From the NCBI GenBank assembly GCA_003165315.1, contig PLSX01000249.1, positions 1-54,027 on the forward strand: 54,027 bases of DNA, in the 5' to 3' direction. This document shows positions 35,605-45,066 of this stretch, in pieces. The notes below the pieces were generated by a model, which ran no database searches, had not been told where the DNA came from, and saw only the letters and a list, made by a program, of their open reading frames with translations. This DNA comes from Acidobacteriota bacterium. GTDB lineage: Bacteria > Acidobacteriota > Terriglobia > UBA7540. Position numbers and translations under genes: made by a program. Numbering within the stretch: the first letter of the stretch is position 1; each line of letters starts with the position of its first letter.

Positions 35605-36684
35605 TTGATCCTTGCAGTTCTTGGAAGAAGAGATTCTCCCACGGACGCCGTGGAAGACTATTGCCGGTTACTTGGAGAAGCTTTCAAAGACCTTGGCTCC
35701 GACTTTGGGTTGATGCGAGTTGCGTGGACTGAGCGTGGCTGGCTCAGGGCACTCTCGGACCTTTGGAAGAGCAGTGCCAATCTGAAGGGCGGTTGGGCGT
35801 TGGTCCAATATACCGCATTAATGTGGTCACGCCACGGCTTTCCCAGCCGGTTTTGGATTGTGCTCTGTGCGTTGAGGATCCGGCGAGCGCGCACTGCGGT
35901 GGTATTTCACGATTGCCAGCCGTATGCCGGGAAGCGGTTTAGAGATCGGGTGCGACGGTTTTTCCAGCGTATTGTCATGCGTTGGGCTTACTGGTTGAGT
36001 GATGCTACGATACTCACTGTACCTCTGCATCTGGTCTCCTGGCTTCCTACTGAGTGCTCAAAAGCTTCATTCATTACTGTCGGCGCCAACATTCCTGCAG
36101 TCGGCTTGTCACGCATAGCGGATTGCAGTGGACGTGTTGCCAAAACGATTAGCGTATTTGCCGTAACCGACGTTGGGGACATCAGTAGAGAGGTATGGGA
36201 GATTAGCCTCACCGCGAGAAAGGTTGCAGAGTGTTTACCTCAAGTTAGGTTGGTGACGGTGGGACGCGGGTCAGCAGAATCGGAATCGAAGTTTCGGGAG
36301 GCCTTGAAGGGAAGCTCTGTGGAATTTAGCGCCCTTGGCGTTCTTCCTGCCCAGAAGGTTTCGCAGGTGCTCACTGACTCGGATGTTTCGCTCTGCGTGC
36401 GCTACCCGATGACTACTTCTAGAGGTTCTGCCATTGCCAGTATTGCCAATGGGGTACCGCTAGTGGCATACACAGATCCGATCCTCCCGGGTCCCCTCGC
36501 GGACGCTGGTATCGTGGGTGTACCTTATCTCGATGGCGAGAAATTGGCGGAGGCAACGATCAGAGTCTTGACCGACCCACAGTTATGGCAGGACTTACAC
36601 GAACGCAGCCGTGGCGCTTATGAAAGACACTTCTCTTGGGAAGCCGTGGCCAGCCGATTTCTGGAAATTCTGCATCAGGTATGA
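35605..36684 (+). CDS. GT4-like glycosyltransferase (GT-B fold)
   Basis: The 359-residue protein opens with MILAVLGRRDSPTDAVEDY, a GT-B N-terminal strand and loop. ARTAVVFHDCQPYAG lies near 93, where GT4 enzymes often show an acceptor-side His-Asp. The C-domain contains VTVGRGSAESES near 214 and DVSLCVRYPMTTSRGSA near 257, where the canonical E-X7-E motif is weak. It is therefore a divergent member. The start is TTG at 35605 and an ATG is not available near the strand start. Upstream sequence (35470-35530) is rich in TATATA. The sugar is unknown. Confidence 0.78.
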   Translation: MILAVLGRRDSPTDAVEDYCRLLGEAFKDLGSDFGLMRVAWTERGWLRALSDLWKSSANLKGGWALVQYTALMWSRHGFPSRFWIVLCALRIRRARTAVVFHDCQPYAGKRFRDRVRRFFQRIVMRWAYWLSDATILTVPLHLVSWLPTECSKASFITVGANIPAVGLSRIADCSGRVAKTISVFAVTDVGDISREVWEISLTARKVAECLPQVRLVTVGRGSAESESKFREALKGSSVEFSALGVLPAQKVSQVLTDSDVSLCVRYPMTTSRGSAIASIANGVPLVAYTDPILPGPLADAGIVGVPYLDGEKLAEATIRVLTDPQLWQDLHERSRGAYERHFSWEAVASRFLEILHQV

Positions 36685-36764
36685 ACCTTGATGCCATGTG
36701 TTATTTGCCCGCACACAGTGATTGTTTCGGGGGCGCGCTCCCATGACGCCTGAGCATAACGTCA

Positions 36765-37973
36765 ATGGATAATAATCAAACAAATGGTCCCGTTCTGCGA
36801 ATCCTGATTTACAGCCACGCATTTGCGCCACATATTGGAGGCATAGAAACCGTAGTGATGTCCCTCGCAACCGGATTGGCAGGTGGTAAGCGGGCGGACG
36901 GTACCTCTGATGCGAGGGTTACGGTTGTAACCCGCACCCCACGAGGGGTGTTTGATGACGCGTCACTTCCTTTCAAGGTAGTGCGCCAGCCTTCGCTCCG
37001 AGAGTTGCTGCATCTTATCCGTGTGACGGATGTCGTCCATCTCGCTGGTCCTGTATTCCTTCCCCTTATGGCGGCATTCCTACTATGCAAACCCGCGGTG
37101 GTGGAGCATCACGGGTTCCATACCATTTGTCCGAACGGGCAACTACTTCACGAACCGACACAGAAACCGTGTCCCGGCCATTTTATGGCTGGGCGGCATC
37201 GGGAATGTTTCCGATGCAATGCCAATGTTGGTCATCCAAATAGTCTAAAGTTGTGGTTGCTGACCTTTCCGCGGCGCTGGCTCTGCACGCGAATCACCGC
37301 AAATATAATGCCTACAAACTGGCTGGGCAAGCAACTCCAACTGCCGCGATCTAAGACCATATACCACGGTCTTCCTGAAAAAATGTGTATTGGCCTTCCG
37401 CATCCTTCTTCACTGCAAACTACTTTTGCATTCTTGGGTCGACTGGTTAGTACAAAGGGTGTCCAGACTCTGCTGGAGGCGGCACAACAGCTCAGCGCAG
37501 AAGGTATCCCGTTCCTGCTAAAGGTGATCGGTGACGGGCCAGATCGCAAGGTGTTGCAGCAGCAGGCTGTTACCATGGGGTTGCGGGAATCTGTGCAGTT
37601 CCTTGGTTACCTTCCCCCAGAATCATTAGAAGAACACTTGGCTGAGGTGGCGGTGGTAGTAGTGCCTTCGCTCGCCGGTGAAGTATTTGGAATGGTTGCA
37701 GCGGAAAGCATGTCCCGGGGGAAGTTAGTTGTGGTTTCCGATGTCGGCGCTATGCGTGAGGTGATAGGTAATGCGGGTTTGTGTTTCCCCCCCGGAGACA
37801 TCAATGGATTGGCGTCTTGCTTGCGCCGAGCGCTTAAGGACCCCGGCTTGGTGGTGGAGATGGGAACAAAGGCTAGAAATCGAGCGCATGACCTTTTTCG
37901 TGTGGAACATATGGCATTCGATCACCTCGCTGTTTATCATCAACTCATGCAAGAATCGGGGAGGTTGCTTTAG
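36765..37973 (+). CDS. GT4 family glycosyltransferase
   Basis: The 402-residue protein shows the GT4 start LIYSHAFAPHIGGIETVV (about 13-30). A cysteine-bearing segment follows, with ICPNGQLLHEP and PGHFMAGRHRECFRC near 122-152; this insert is common in some glycan cluster GT4 enzymes and may bind metal. The C-domain has FLGRLVSTKGVQTLLEA, VIGDGPDRKVLQQ, and PSLAGEVFGMVAAESMSRG with the E-X7-E motif near 305-313. It adds a sugar to a lipid-linked chain in the cytoplasm. The start is ATG at 36765. Confidence 0.92.
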   Translation: MDNNQTNGPVLRILIYSHAFAPHIGGIETVVMSLATGLAGGKRADGTSDARVTVVTRTPRGVFDDASLPFKVVRQPSLRELLHLIRVTDVVHLAGPVFLPLMAAFLLCKPAVVEHHGFHTICPNGQLLHEPTQKPCPGHFMAGRHRECFRCNANVGHPNSLKLWLLTFPRRWLCTRITANIMPTNWLGKQLQLPRSKTIYHGLPEKMCIGLPHPSSLQTTFAFLGRLVSTKGVQTLLEAAQQLSAEGIPFLLKVIGDGPDRKVLQQQAVTMGLRESVQFLGYLPPESLEEHLAEVAVVVVPSLAGEVFGMVAAESMSRGKLVVVSDVGAMREVIGNAGLCFPPGDINGLASCLRRALKDPGLVVEMGTKARNRAHDLFRVEHMAFDHLAVYHQLMQESGRLL

Positions 37974-38366
37974 GGACATCGTGCGATCCCACCACTACTT
38001 CATTACTCCAAATGGTCATGTTATCACGGGGAGAGTTATCAAGCGCAATTAGGAACAGAGATTGAAGCTAAGGGCAGTCGTTGTGAAACAATTACTCTTC
38101 GTCGGAGTTCGGGATTCGCGCTGGAAGCCCAACCGCACCCGGAATCTGCCTCTTCAGTTCGGCTGCTTCGGTCAGTTTTGAAAATACTGCCATGTCCTAC
38201 CCGAATCCCACGGTGCGGATTGGGGTGGACTCAAAACGAGAAAAATACTGGAGCCTCCGGTCGGATCGGCGCAAATTCCAAGAATGTATTTACGTGCGAT
38301 CCATTAATTGAGCAATTGGGTTTGAGGCTAAAGGTCAGGGTCCAAAGGCAGGGAGAGGCAATTCCT
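37974..38366 (+). other. Gap before the second Wzy/ligase-type gene
   Basis: No separate gene is supported. The frame of the next gene remains open from TTG at 38178, but the first 63 residues are polar, lack conservation and lack a ribosome binding site. I see no clear promoter or terminator. Confidence 0.45.
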
Positions 38367-39926
38367 ATGATTGATCGTAGAGTGGACCTTTCGCAAAGTG
38401 GAAAAGTGTGGGTAGTAATGGCGGGCTTAGCCGTCGCTCTTTATATCCTGTGGGAACTCAGCAACTCGATCGCCGCCGGTAGCCCCAAAACTGCCCTCCT
38501 TCTCGGTGCTGCATTTGTGGCGTTCTTCGTTGCTGGGAGGATTGCAAACGATTGGCGAAGCGGGGTGAATTTATTCTTTGTCTGGCTGCTCTTCGAGGAT
38601 TTTATCCGAAAATACATGGGCAATAGTATGTATGTCTATTTTGCGAAGGACGTGCTCGTGGGGGTGACCTATCTATCTCTCCTCGCGGAAAGGACGAAAG
38701 GCGAATCCCGCCTTTTCCGAGTGCCGTTCAGATATGCGCTGGGTGTGTTCGCACTCTTGGGGTTGGTGGAAGTATTTAATCCCTATTCGCCGAGCCTATT
38801 CTACGGAATCTTAGGGATGAAGCTCTATTTCTATTACGTTCCTTTAATGTTCGTGGGTTATGCGATGCTCCGCAGCGAAGACGACCTTCGCCGATTTCTT
38901 GTGTTAAACATGTTCTTGGCCTCGATTATTTCCATCGTCGGGATTCTCCAAACAATAATCGGCATTGATTTTCTTAATCCTCGTGGCATGGCGGATCTTG
39001 ATGAATTGGGGCACGGCGTGCGATTCACATCAGGGGGCTTAATGGTGACACGTCCCCCTGGAGTTTTTGTGAGTGATGGCCGGTTTGCCAACTACCTGAT
39101 GGTAGCCCTCATCTTGGCGCTTGGCACTGTCGGGCAGCTCCTGCTGAGGTCTGGGCGCGGTCGAAAAATAGCCTTTTCGGCCGTGAGCCTTGTGGCACTG
39201 GCCACCATCTTGTCCGGTAGCCGCGGCGCATTTGTCTATGCCATGGCCAGCGCCATAATGCTTTCGGCTGGCATGATTTGGGGCGCTCCTCCGAACCAGA
39301 GTGGAAGCTACCGGCTGGTCAAGGCAATACGGCGAAGCTTTGTCTTCGTGGCCCTAGCGGTTAGTTTGGGGGTGGTGTTTTTCCCAAATGCGATTGGCGG
39401 GCACGTCACCTATTATCAGGAAACCCTCACCCCAGGTAGCGAACACTCGCAGGTTGGAGATCGCTCTTGGGATTATCCCATGGCGAATTTGGAGTTGGCC
39501 CTCTCGAGTCCTCAATGGACCACAGGGTATGGCATTGGCACTGGCTCCCTAGGGGCACAATATGTTGCAAGGATCTTGGCGGTGCCTGCTGCCAGCAACT
39601 GGGTGGAGAATGGGTATGGAAACTTGATTATGGAGCTCGGAATCCTAGGTCCGATTATCTGGCTGATATGGACTTCAAGCCTGGTGTTCTCAGCTCTCAA
39701 GATCACGTTGAAGCTAAAAGGAACATGGGCATTTCCGATTGCTCTCTCCATTTTATGGTTTTCCTTCCTTCTGCTTTTCCCCATGACCTGGGGTGGCCTC
39801 ATGGCGTACCAAAACTTTGTCCTCAACGCATACTTTTGGTTAATGGTGGGCATTTTGTTCCGGCTGCCGGATTTGGTAAAGCAGGATCCCGGCGAGTTAC
39901 AGGTGGCTTCTGCCCCCGCCCGGTAA
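38367..39926 (+). CDS. O-antigen ligase/polymerase-like membrane protein, second copy
   Basis: From ATG at 38367 the protein has 519 residues and about eleven helices. LSGSRGAFVYAMAS (near 285) is the SRG motif of Wzy_C-type proteins. The following large loop contains SQVGDRSWDYPMANLEL and TGYGIGTGSLGAQYV, ending with WVENGYGNLIMELGILG. The last segment is the counterpart of the HN-Y-E-G motif in the first copy, but with Glu-Asn-Gly in place of His-Asn-Asp. It may polymerise repeat units. GGGAGAGG upstream of 38367 supports this start over TTG at 38178. Confidence 0.85.
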   Translation: MIDRRVDLSQSGKVWVVMAGLAVALYILWELSNSIAAGSPKTALLLGAAFVAFFVAGRIANDWRSGVNLFFVWLLFEDFIRKYMGNSMYVYFAKDVLVGVTYLSLLAERTKGESRLFRVPFRYALGVFALLGLVEVFNPYSPSLFYGILGMKLYFYYVPLMFVGYAMLRSEDDLRRFLVLNMFLASIISIVGILQTIIGIDFLNPRGMADLDELGHGVRFTSGGLMVTRPPGVFVSDGRFANYLMVALILALGTVGQLLLRSGRGRKIAFSAVSLVALATILSGSRGAFVYAMASAIMLSAGMIWGAPPNQSGSYRLVKAIRRSFVFVALAVSLGVVFFPNAIGGHVTYYQETLTPGSEHSQVGDRSWDYPMANLELALSSPQWTTGYGIGTGSLGAQYVARILAVPAASNWVENGYGNLIMELGILGPIIWLIWTSSLVFSALKITLKLKGTWAFPIALSILWFSFLLLFPMTWGGLMAYQNFVLNAYFWLMVGILFRLPDLVKQDPGELQVASAPAR

Positions 39927-39942
39927 AATCCGCATTGCCGTC

Positions 39943-41124
39943 GTGTCCCCATTTCTGGACAAGCAACATGGGACGGAGCGGTGTGTGTCCGAGCAAGTGG
40001 AGCGGTTGGCACTCCAGTACGAGGTCCACGTTTACAGCAACCGGGTTGTGGATCTCGACCTCAATCGAATTGTCTGGCATCGTATACCTGCCCTTCCGGG
40101 GCCACACCTTTTCGCATATTGCTGGTGGCTGATTGCCAATCGTATCGCGCGTTGGTGGGGCCAGCGATTTGATGGCCTAGAATTTGGTCTAATATACTCG
40201 CCTGGGATCAATTGCTTTGATGCCGACATAATTTCCGTCCACGTCGTTTTTGGGGAGTACTACGCTCAGGTGCGCAGGGGATTGAAACTTGCCGCCAACC
40301 CCGTGAAATCTTGGCCGCGGCTTTTGCACCGTCGGATCTATTGCCAGTTGGCGATTGCTTTAGAGCGCGTCGTCTACGGGGGCAAAACACCCATCCTCAC
40401 TGTGGTTTCAGCGAGGGTGGGGAAAGCCCTTAGGCGTTACGGCAGGTTTGAAGCTGACCTGCCCATAATCTTCCATGGGGTCGACACGCAGCGATTCAGT
40501 GTGGAGGTGCGAAGAAGGCTGAGGACGCCCGCGCGAGTGGCGCTGGATTTGCAGGAGGGGGATGTGTCCTTGCTTTTGGTTGGAAACGATTGGAAGAGCA
40601 AGGGGCTACCGTGCATCCTGGAAGCCATCGGCAAGCTGGAAATTGATTTCGTGAGGCTCCTTGTGGTGGGTCGAGACATTGTGGAGCCCTATCGCTCGAC
40701 CTTGGTGCGGCTCCACCTTGAGGGCCGGGTGAAATTTCTGCCCTTGCGATCAGACGTCGAATTTTATTATGCCGCAACAGATATCTACGTGGGCCCTTCA
40801 CTTGAAGATGCCTTTGGAATGCCTCCGGCGGAAGCAATGGCGTGTGGTGTTCCGAGCATTGTGAGTAGCAAGGCCGGGGTCAGTGAAATTATCACTGAGG
40901 GCGTAGACGGGTTCATTCTCGAGGACCCGCGTGACAGCGATAGATTGGCTACCCTTATCGGCCTGCTTTGCCGCGACTATGCTTTACGAGAGAAAATTGG
41001 AGGAGCGGCCGTAAAGGTGGCACGACAATTAACTTGGGACAACAATGCGGCCCAGTTAGATCAATTGTTTCAAGAGGTCATCGGTCACAAGGCTAATGAA
41101 CACTTGGCCGTTCCCAAGGAGTAA
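39943..41124 (+). CDS. GT4 family glycosyltransferase with uncertain start
   Basis: The 393-residue frame from GTG at 39943 begins at SPFLDKQHGTERC. The codons just upstream encode KIRIAVV, the usual first beta-strand of GT4, so this start would cut the strand. No ATG, GTG or TTG lies further up before the in-frame TAA at 39877. A CTG at 39910 with AGGTGG nearby, inside the upstream gene, would give the whole strand. The C-domain is typical, with LLLVGNDWKSKG, PLRSDVEFYYAATDIYVGPS and EDAFGMPPAEAMACG holding the E-X7-E motif near 288-296. It adds a sugar to the growing glycan in the cytoplasm. Confidence 0.88.
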   Translation: MSPFLDKQHGTERCVSEQVERLALQYEVHVYSNRVVDLDLNRIVWHRIPALPGPHLFAYCWWLIANRIARWWGQRFDGLEFGLIYSPGINCFDADIISVHVVFGEYYAQVRRGLKLAANPVKSWPRLLHRRIYCQLAIALERVVYGGKTPILTVVSARVGKALRRYGRFEADLPIIFHGVDTQRFSVEVRRRLRTPARVALDLQEGDVSLLLVGNDWKSKGLPCILEAIGKLEIDFVRLLVVGRDIVEPYRSTLVRLHLEGRVKFLPLRSDVEFYYAATDIYVGPSLEDAFGMPPAEAMACGVPSIVSSKAGVSEIITEGVDGFILEDPRDSDRLATLIGLLCRDYALREKIGGAAVKVARQLTWDNNAAQLDQLFQEVIGHKANEHLAVPKE

Positions 41125-41462
41125 TCGACACTGTCTAGCCAGCGCCTCCGCAAATCAATGGCAAATAGGCTAATTTGAATAAATTTCTGTTCAAAGAATT
41201 AATCCACCGCTCGTAGATGATTCCGTCCTCGTCGGTTATGCCTAAATGGGATCAATTCCAATCGGTACCATCAGCTTCCGTGGGTTGTAGTATAGACGCT
41301 CGTTGTGGCCAACTTGGCTGATTGAATCGCTGTTATTATTATGAGCACATATGCCGAGTCTTCCCGCTGAGGCCAAGGGTTTCCGCCGCCAGGCGAAAAA
41401 GCTGGGATTTTTGCCCTTGGATTGAGCCTACCAACAAGATCGCACTTACGAAGCCGCCACTC

Positions 41463-42668
41463 GTGATTGGCCAACTCCAAGCCAAAATCGCCCACAGCCT
41501 TCGCAGATTTGCCAACTTCAATTTGGCAGTGATCCGCTTGTGCTTATGGCCAGGATCCAAGCCAAAGTTAGTTCAACATATTTGCATCTATCGGGTAGGA
41601 AACCTTGGCGACATCCTTTGCGCGTTGCCGGCTATGCACGCGGTGCGGATGGCCTACCCCAGTGCGAGACTAACTCTGGTTACTTCCCCAGGCATGAAGG
41701 GAATGCCGGGAGCCTTCGAACTTCTTGCCGGTGCGACCTGGATCGAGGACTTGTTGGTGTATCACCAAGAGGACATTCAAACATGGCGGCAACGGCTGGT
41801 CCTGGCAAAACAGCTTAGGCAGAGGGAATTTGATATTTGGATTGAATTTCCGAGCGATCTTGCAACCCTTGGAGTGCTGATTCGGAATATGCTCATGGCA
41901 AGGATGTCAGGGGTGCGTTGGGCTGAAGGGTGGAGGATCACCACCATACTGTGGGCGGCGCGAGCTCAGTCCGAGGGCAGTGTTTTCGCCTGCGAGGTCG
42001 AGCGATTGCTCCAATTGGTGAAAAGCTTGGGGATATCGATTGGGCGAGCGCAATTTCCTTTGCCCCTGACGGAAGAGCACTCTTTCGCAGTTGATGCGGA
42101 GTTGAAAGGCACAGTGCCTCTTGGGACTCCCATCGTAGCCATTGCACCTGGCGCCAAACGTTCCACGAACAAATGGCCAGTCGATCGTTATGCCGAGGTT
42201 GCTGAGGCCCTAGTGGCTCAAGGGTTCTTCGTGGTCCTCCTTGGGGCAGCCAATGATAAAGTTTCATGTGCTAGGATCACTTTGCGAGTGAGCACGGGTG
42301 TTAGGAATCTCGCGGGAAAGCTTTCCGTGCTCGAATCCTGCGAAGCACTGAGGCGATGTGCCTTCGTAGTCTGCAACGATTCGGGAGTACAGCATATGGC
42401 CGCTGCGGTTTCGACGCCATGTATTTCAATATTCTCTGTTCGCGACATGCGGGGTAAGTGGCATCCCTATGGGTCGCAACATATCGTGTTGGAAAAAGAA
42501 GTACCGTGCCATACCTGTTATCTCGAAGAATGTCCCTTCGATAACCTCTGCATCAAGCAGGTTCAGGTGGCCGAAGTGTTGGCTGCCGTGCAAAGTCTGG
42601 GCGGGAGCCCTCGTGTAGACGAGAGGAAAGGATCGCTTCCCCATAGTTTTCGCAAAAGTGACAGTTGA
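41463..42668 (+). CDS. GT9 family glycosyltransferase (heptosyltransferase-like)
   Basis: The GT-B protein has the family start HICIYRVGNLGDILCALPAMH and VTSPGMKGMPG in its N-domain. The C-domain shows VAIAPGAKRSTNKWPVDRYAEV, VVLLGAANDKVSC and CNDSGVQHMAAAV, the nucleotide-sugar site of GT9. Four Cys follow near the end in PCHTCYLEECPFDNLC, which is common in GT9 proteins of glycan clusters. Known members transfer heptose from ADP-heptose, but many others use different donors. I use GTG at 41463; the frame is open from TTG at 41322, but those 47 residues look non-coding. The next start overlaps the stop by one base. Confidence 0.88.
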   Translation: MIGQLQAKIAHSLRRFANFNLAVIRLCLWPGSKPKLVQHICIYRVGNLGDILCALPAMHAVRMAYPSARLTLVTSPGMKGMPGAFELLAGATWIEDLLVYHQEDIQTWRQRLVLAKQLRQREFDIWIEFPSDLATLGVLIRNMLMARMSGVRWAEGWRITTILWAARAQSEGSVFACEVERLLQLVKSLGISIGRAQFPLPLTEEHSFAVDAELKGTVPLGTPIVAIAPGAKRSTNKWPVDRYAEVAEALVAQGFFVVLLGAANDKVSCARITLRVSTGVRNLAGKLSVLESCEALRRCAFVVCNDSGVQHMAAAVSTPCISIFSVRDMRGKWHPYGSQHIVLEKEVPCHTCYLEECPFDNLCIKQVQVAEVLAAVQSLGGSPRVDERKGSLPHSFRKSDS

Positions 42669-43897
42669 TGCGCATCCTTAAGGTGACTCAGGCCTATTAC
42701 CCCTTTAATGCGCGGGGTGGACCAGCTATTAAGGTTCGATCAATTGCCCGTGCATTGAGAGAGCGGGAAAATGAAGTTGTCGTCCTGACAGCGGATCTCG
42801 GTTTTGGGCCGAATGAGATCGCATCCGCGCACGTGGTAGCCGATTCCGAAGGTTGGCGGACCCATCTGGATGGCGTGGAAGTGAACTATTTCCGGACCTG
42901 GTGCCACTATCGAAATCTGACGGTAAACCCAGGCATTTTTCGATTTTGCCGCCACCGCCTCAGAGAGTTTGACATTGTTCACATTTATGGGCTTTACGAT
43001 ACCTTGGGACCCGCGGTGGGATTCTGTTGCCGTAAATTCAAGGTGCCGTACTATATTGAGCCACTCGGAATGACCCGGTCAATCGACCGGGGATTTCTGC
43101 TTAAGAGACTTTGGAAGAGGTTGGCTAGAAAATACTTGGCCCAGGCAAGCAGATGGATAGCAACATCAGATTTGGAAAGACAAGACCTGAGTGCTGAAGG
43201 CGTTCCGTCCGCGAAGGTGCTACTTCGATACAATGGGATTGACCTTAATGATTTCAAGATTCTTCCTCCCTTAGGCGCCTTTCGGAAGAGACAGGGGATT
43301 GCTGACCACGACCCGATGATTCTATTCCTGGGCCGGTTGATTCCACGCAAAGGCGCCGATCTCCTTATTGAAGCCTTGCCTCAAATCGGCAACGTCGCGG
43401 TCAAGCTCGTTATTGCTGGCCCAGAGGGTGAAAGCGGATACGTAAATTTGTTGCGCGAAAAAGCCAAAACTTTGGGGGTTAGCGACCGAGTTCTATTTCC
43501 CGGACCCCTGTACGAGGAAATGCAGAAAGAAGCTTACGTAGATGCAACCGTATTTGCGCTTCCGTCAAGATACGAGAACTTTGGCAATACGGCTGCGGAA
43601 TCGGTTGCCTGCGGTACGCCCGCGGTGGTTTCAGACCGATGTGGAATCGCTCCACTCATTGACCAGCGGGCGGGACTCGTGACTGCTTACGATTCGCTGG
43701 CCCTTGCCGCGACTCTAAAGGACCTGCTCAACAATTCCACGCTCTACCAACGGCTTAAAGCAGCGTGCCCCCAAGTGGCGCAAGAGATCTCCTGGGATGG
43801 GTTGGTACAGGGAATGCAAGAATCTTACGAAAACACCATTGAAGAACTCTCGCTGTGCATCACACCCGGCGCAAAGTCGATTTCGAGCTTGAATTGA
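42668..43897 (+). CDS. GT4 family glycosyltransferase
   Basis: The 409-residue protein starts MRILKVTQAYYPFNARGGPA, the GT4 glycine-rich loop. VHIYGLYDTLGPAVGF lies near 103, FLGRLIPRKGADLLIEAL near 220, and PSRYENFGNTAAESVACG with the E-X7-E motif near 300-308. It adds a sugar to the lipid-linked chain. ATG at 42668 shares one base with the stop of the GT9 gene (TGATG), so translation is coupled. It resembles glycosyltransferases that follow GT9 enzymes in other glycan loci, but I cannot assign a sugar. Confidence 0.93.
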   Translation: MRILKVTQAYYPFNARGGPAIKVRSIARALRERENEVVVLTADLGFGPNEIASAHVVADSEGWRTHLDGVEVNYFRTWCHYRNLTVNPGIFRFCRHRLREFDIVHIYGLYDTLGPAVGFCCRKFKVPYYIEPLGMTRSIDRGFLLKRLWKRLARKYLAQASRWIATSDLERQDLSAEGVPSAKVLLRYNGIDLNDFKILPPLGAFRKRQGIADHDPMILFLGRLIPRKGADLLIEALPQIGNVAVKLVIAGPEGESGYVNLLREKAKTLGVSDRVLFPGPLYEEMQKEAYVDATVFALPSRYENFGNTAAESVACGTPAVVSDRCGIAPLIDQRAGLVTAYDSLALAATLKDLLNNSTLYQRLKAACPQVAQEISWDGLVQGMQESYENTIEELSLCITPGAKSISSLN

Positions 43898-44013
43898 TTA
43901 TCCTTGGATTAAGACAAGATGCTTAAGGAAGAGTCATTCCTGATTTCCTGACCCTGACCGAGCAATTTGCGAGTATTTGTTCAGGCTGAAAGAAATATCG
44001 AACTTTGGCATTG

Positions 44014-44931
44014 ATGCGCCGAAATATTACGAACGTCACAAACAGCATAATGCAGGTGCAACCGAACTCCATGCTGTGGAGCAATAAAGGAAATAGAAAG
44101 GGTGAGATTGCCGATCGGATTTCGGCAGTACTTGAAAGGATTATTGCTTGGGAGGTCCCGGGAGAAGACGAGCGGGACAGGGATTATGTCCGTCGCCGAT
44201 TTCTTGACCTGAAGGAATTGACGCTATATACCGAGACTATTTTGGAAGACCGAAGGCGGCGCCCGAATACTGAATATAAGGTGCTCGACGTGGGGACAAC
44301 CTTGGGGATCTTGCCACTCACATTACAAAGCATGGGCATAGGCGCTTGTGCATGTGATCACCCCCGATTTGGGATTTATGGAGACTGGATTGAGAAAGAA
44401 GGTGTGCCCTACACGAGTTTCGACCTGACGGGTGGGGAATTGCCCTATGCGACTGCGTCGTTTGACGTCGTTACTTTCAAGCAAGTCATCGAGCACTTGC
44501 CTTTTTCGGCGAAGCCGACTTTGAGGAGCTTCTACCGTATACTGCGACCAGGCGGATTACTGCTTCTTTCAACCCCCAACATCGTAAGGCTTAGTTCGGT
44601 TTTCCGCCTGCTGTGGCGAAAGAGTGTCCATTCACCTCTCGAACACTTCTTTGAATCGGAGTTTCCATTTACCGGACACTTTCGCGAGTACACCATGGAA
44701 GAAATTAAGCGGATGGTTGTGTGGAGCGGCTTCGATGTTGAACAGACTGCGTACCTGCAACAGCACGATGCCTTATTCCTCCTTCGGCAAAGGAGGCGAT
44801 TTGCCAAGAACTTGTTTGAGCCCATTGGGTGGAAAGAGATTCTGGCACTTTTTGCTTGGCGCCCATTTACTTTTCTAATCCCATCTTTGTCTCAATTGCT
44901 ATTCGTCGCGGCGAGGAAACCCCGTTCGTAA
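44014..44931 (+). CDS. Class I SAM-dependent methyltransferase
   Basis: The 305-residue protein has motif I VLDVGTTLGILPLTL near 91, with the usual GxGxG replaced by GTTLG. Below it come YATASFDVVTFKQVIEHLPF near 146 and ILRPGGLLLLSTPN, the pattern of the Methyltransf_11/23 group. A hydrophobic C-terminus (about 275-295) may bind the membrane. It probably acts on a sugar or lipid-linked intermediate. ATG at 44014 is preferred over TTG at 44005. It is the fourth methyltransferase in the locus. Confidence 0.82.
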   Translation: MRRNITNVTNSIMQVQPNSMLWSNKGNRKGEIADRISAVLERIIAWEVPGEDERDRDYVRRRFLDLKELTLYTETILEDRRRRPNTEYKVLDVGTTLGILPLTLQSMGIGACACDHPRFGIYGDWIEKEGVPYTSFDLTGGELPYATASFDVVTFKQVIEHLPFSAKPTLRSFYRILRPGGLLLLSTPNIVRLSSVFRLLWRKSVHSPLEHFFESEFPFTGHFREYTMEEIKRMVVWSGFDVEQTAYLQQHDALFLLRQRRRFAKNLFEPIGWKEILALFAWRPFTFLIPSLSQLLFVAARKPRS

Positions 44932-45066
44932 AGGGACCAAGGGGCCGCGACCCTAAGAACTCCAGCAGCAGTAATTTGCGAAATCAGCCATGATACGCTG
45001 CATCATCCCCGATGGAAATTCGTGGTAATTCCAGCCCCCACCTCCTTTTCGCATCGAGAAAAGCAC

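Noticed and set aside
44932..45066. Search for a lasso-peptide-type precursor before the transglutaminase-like gene
   Set aside because: No short frame with a leader and a suitable core was seen, so I do not call a lasso peptide locus.
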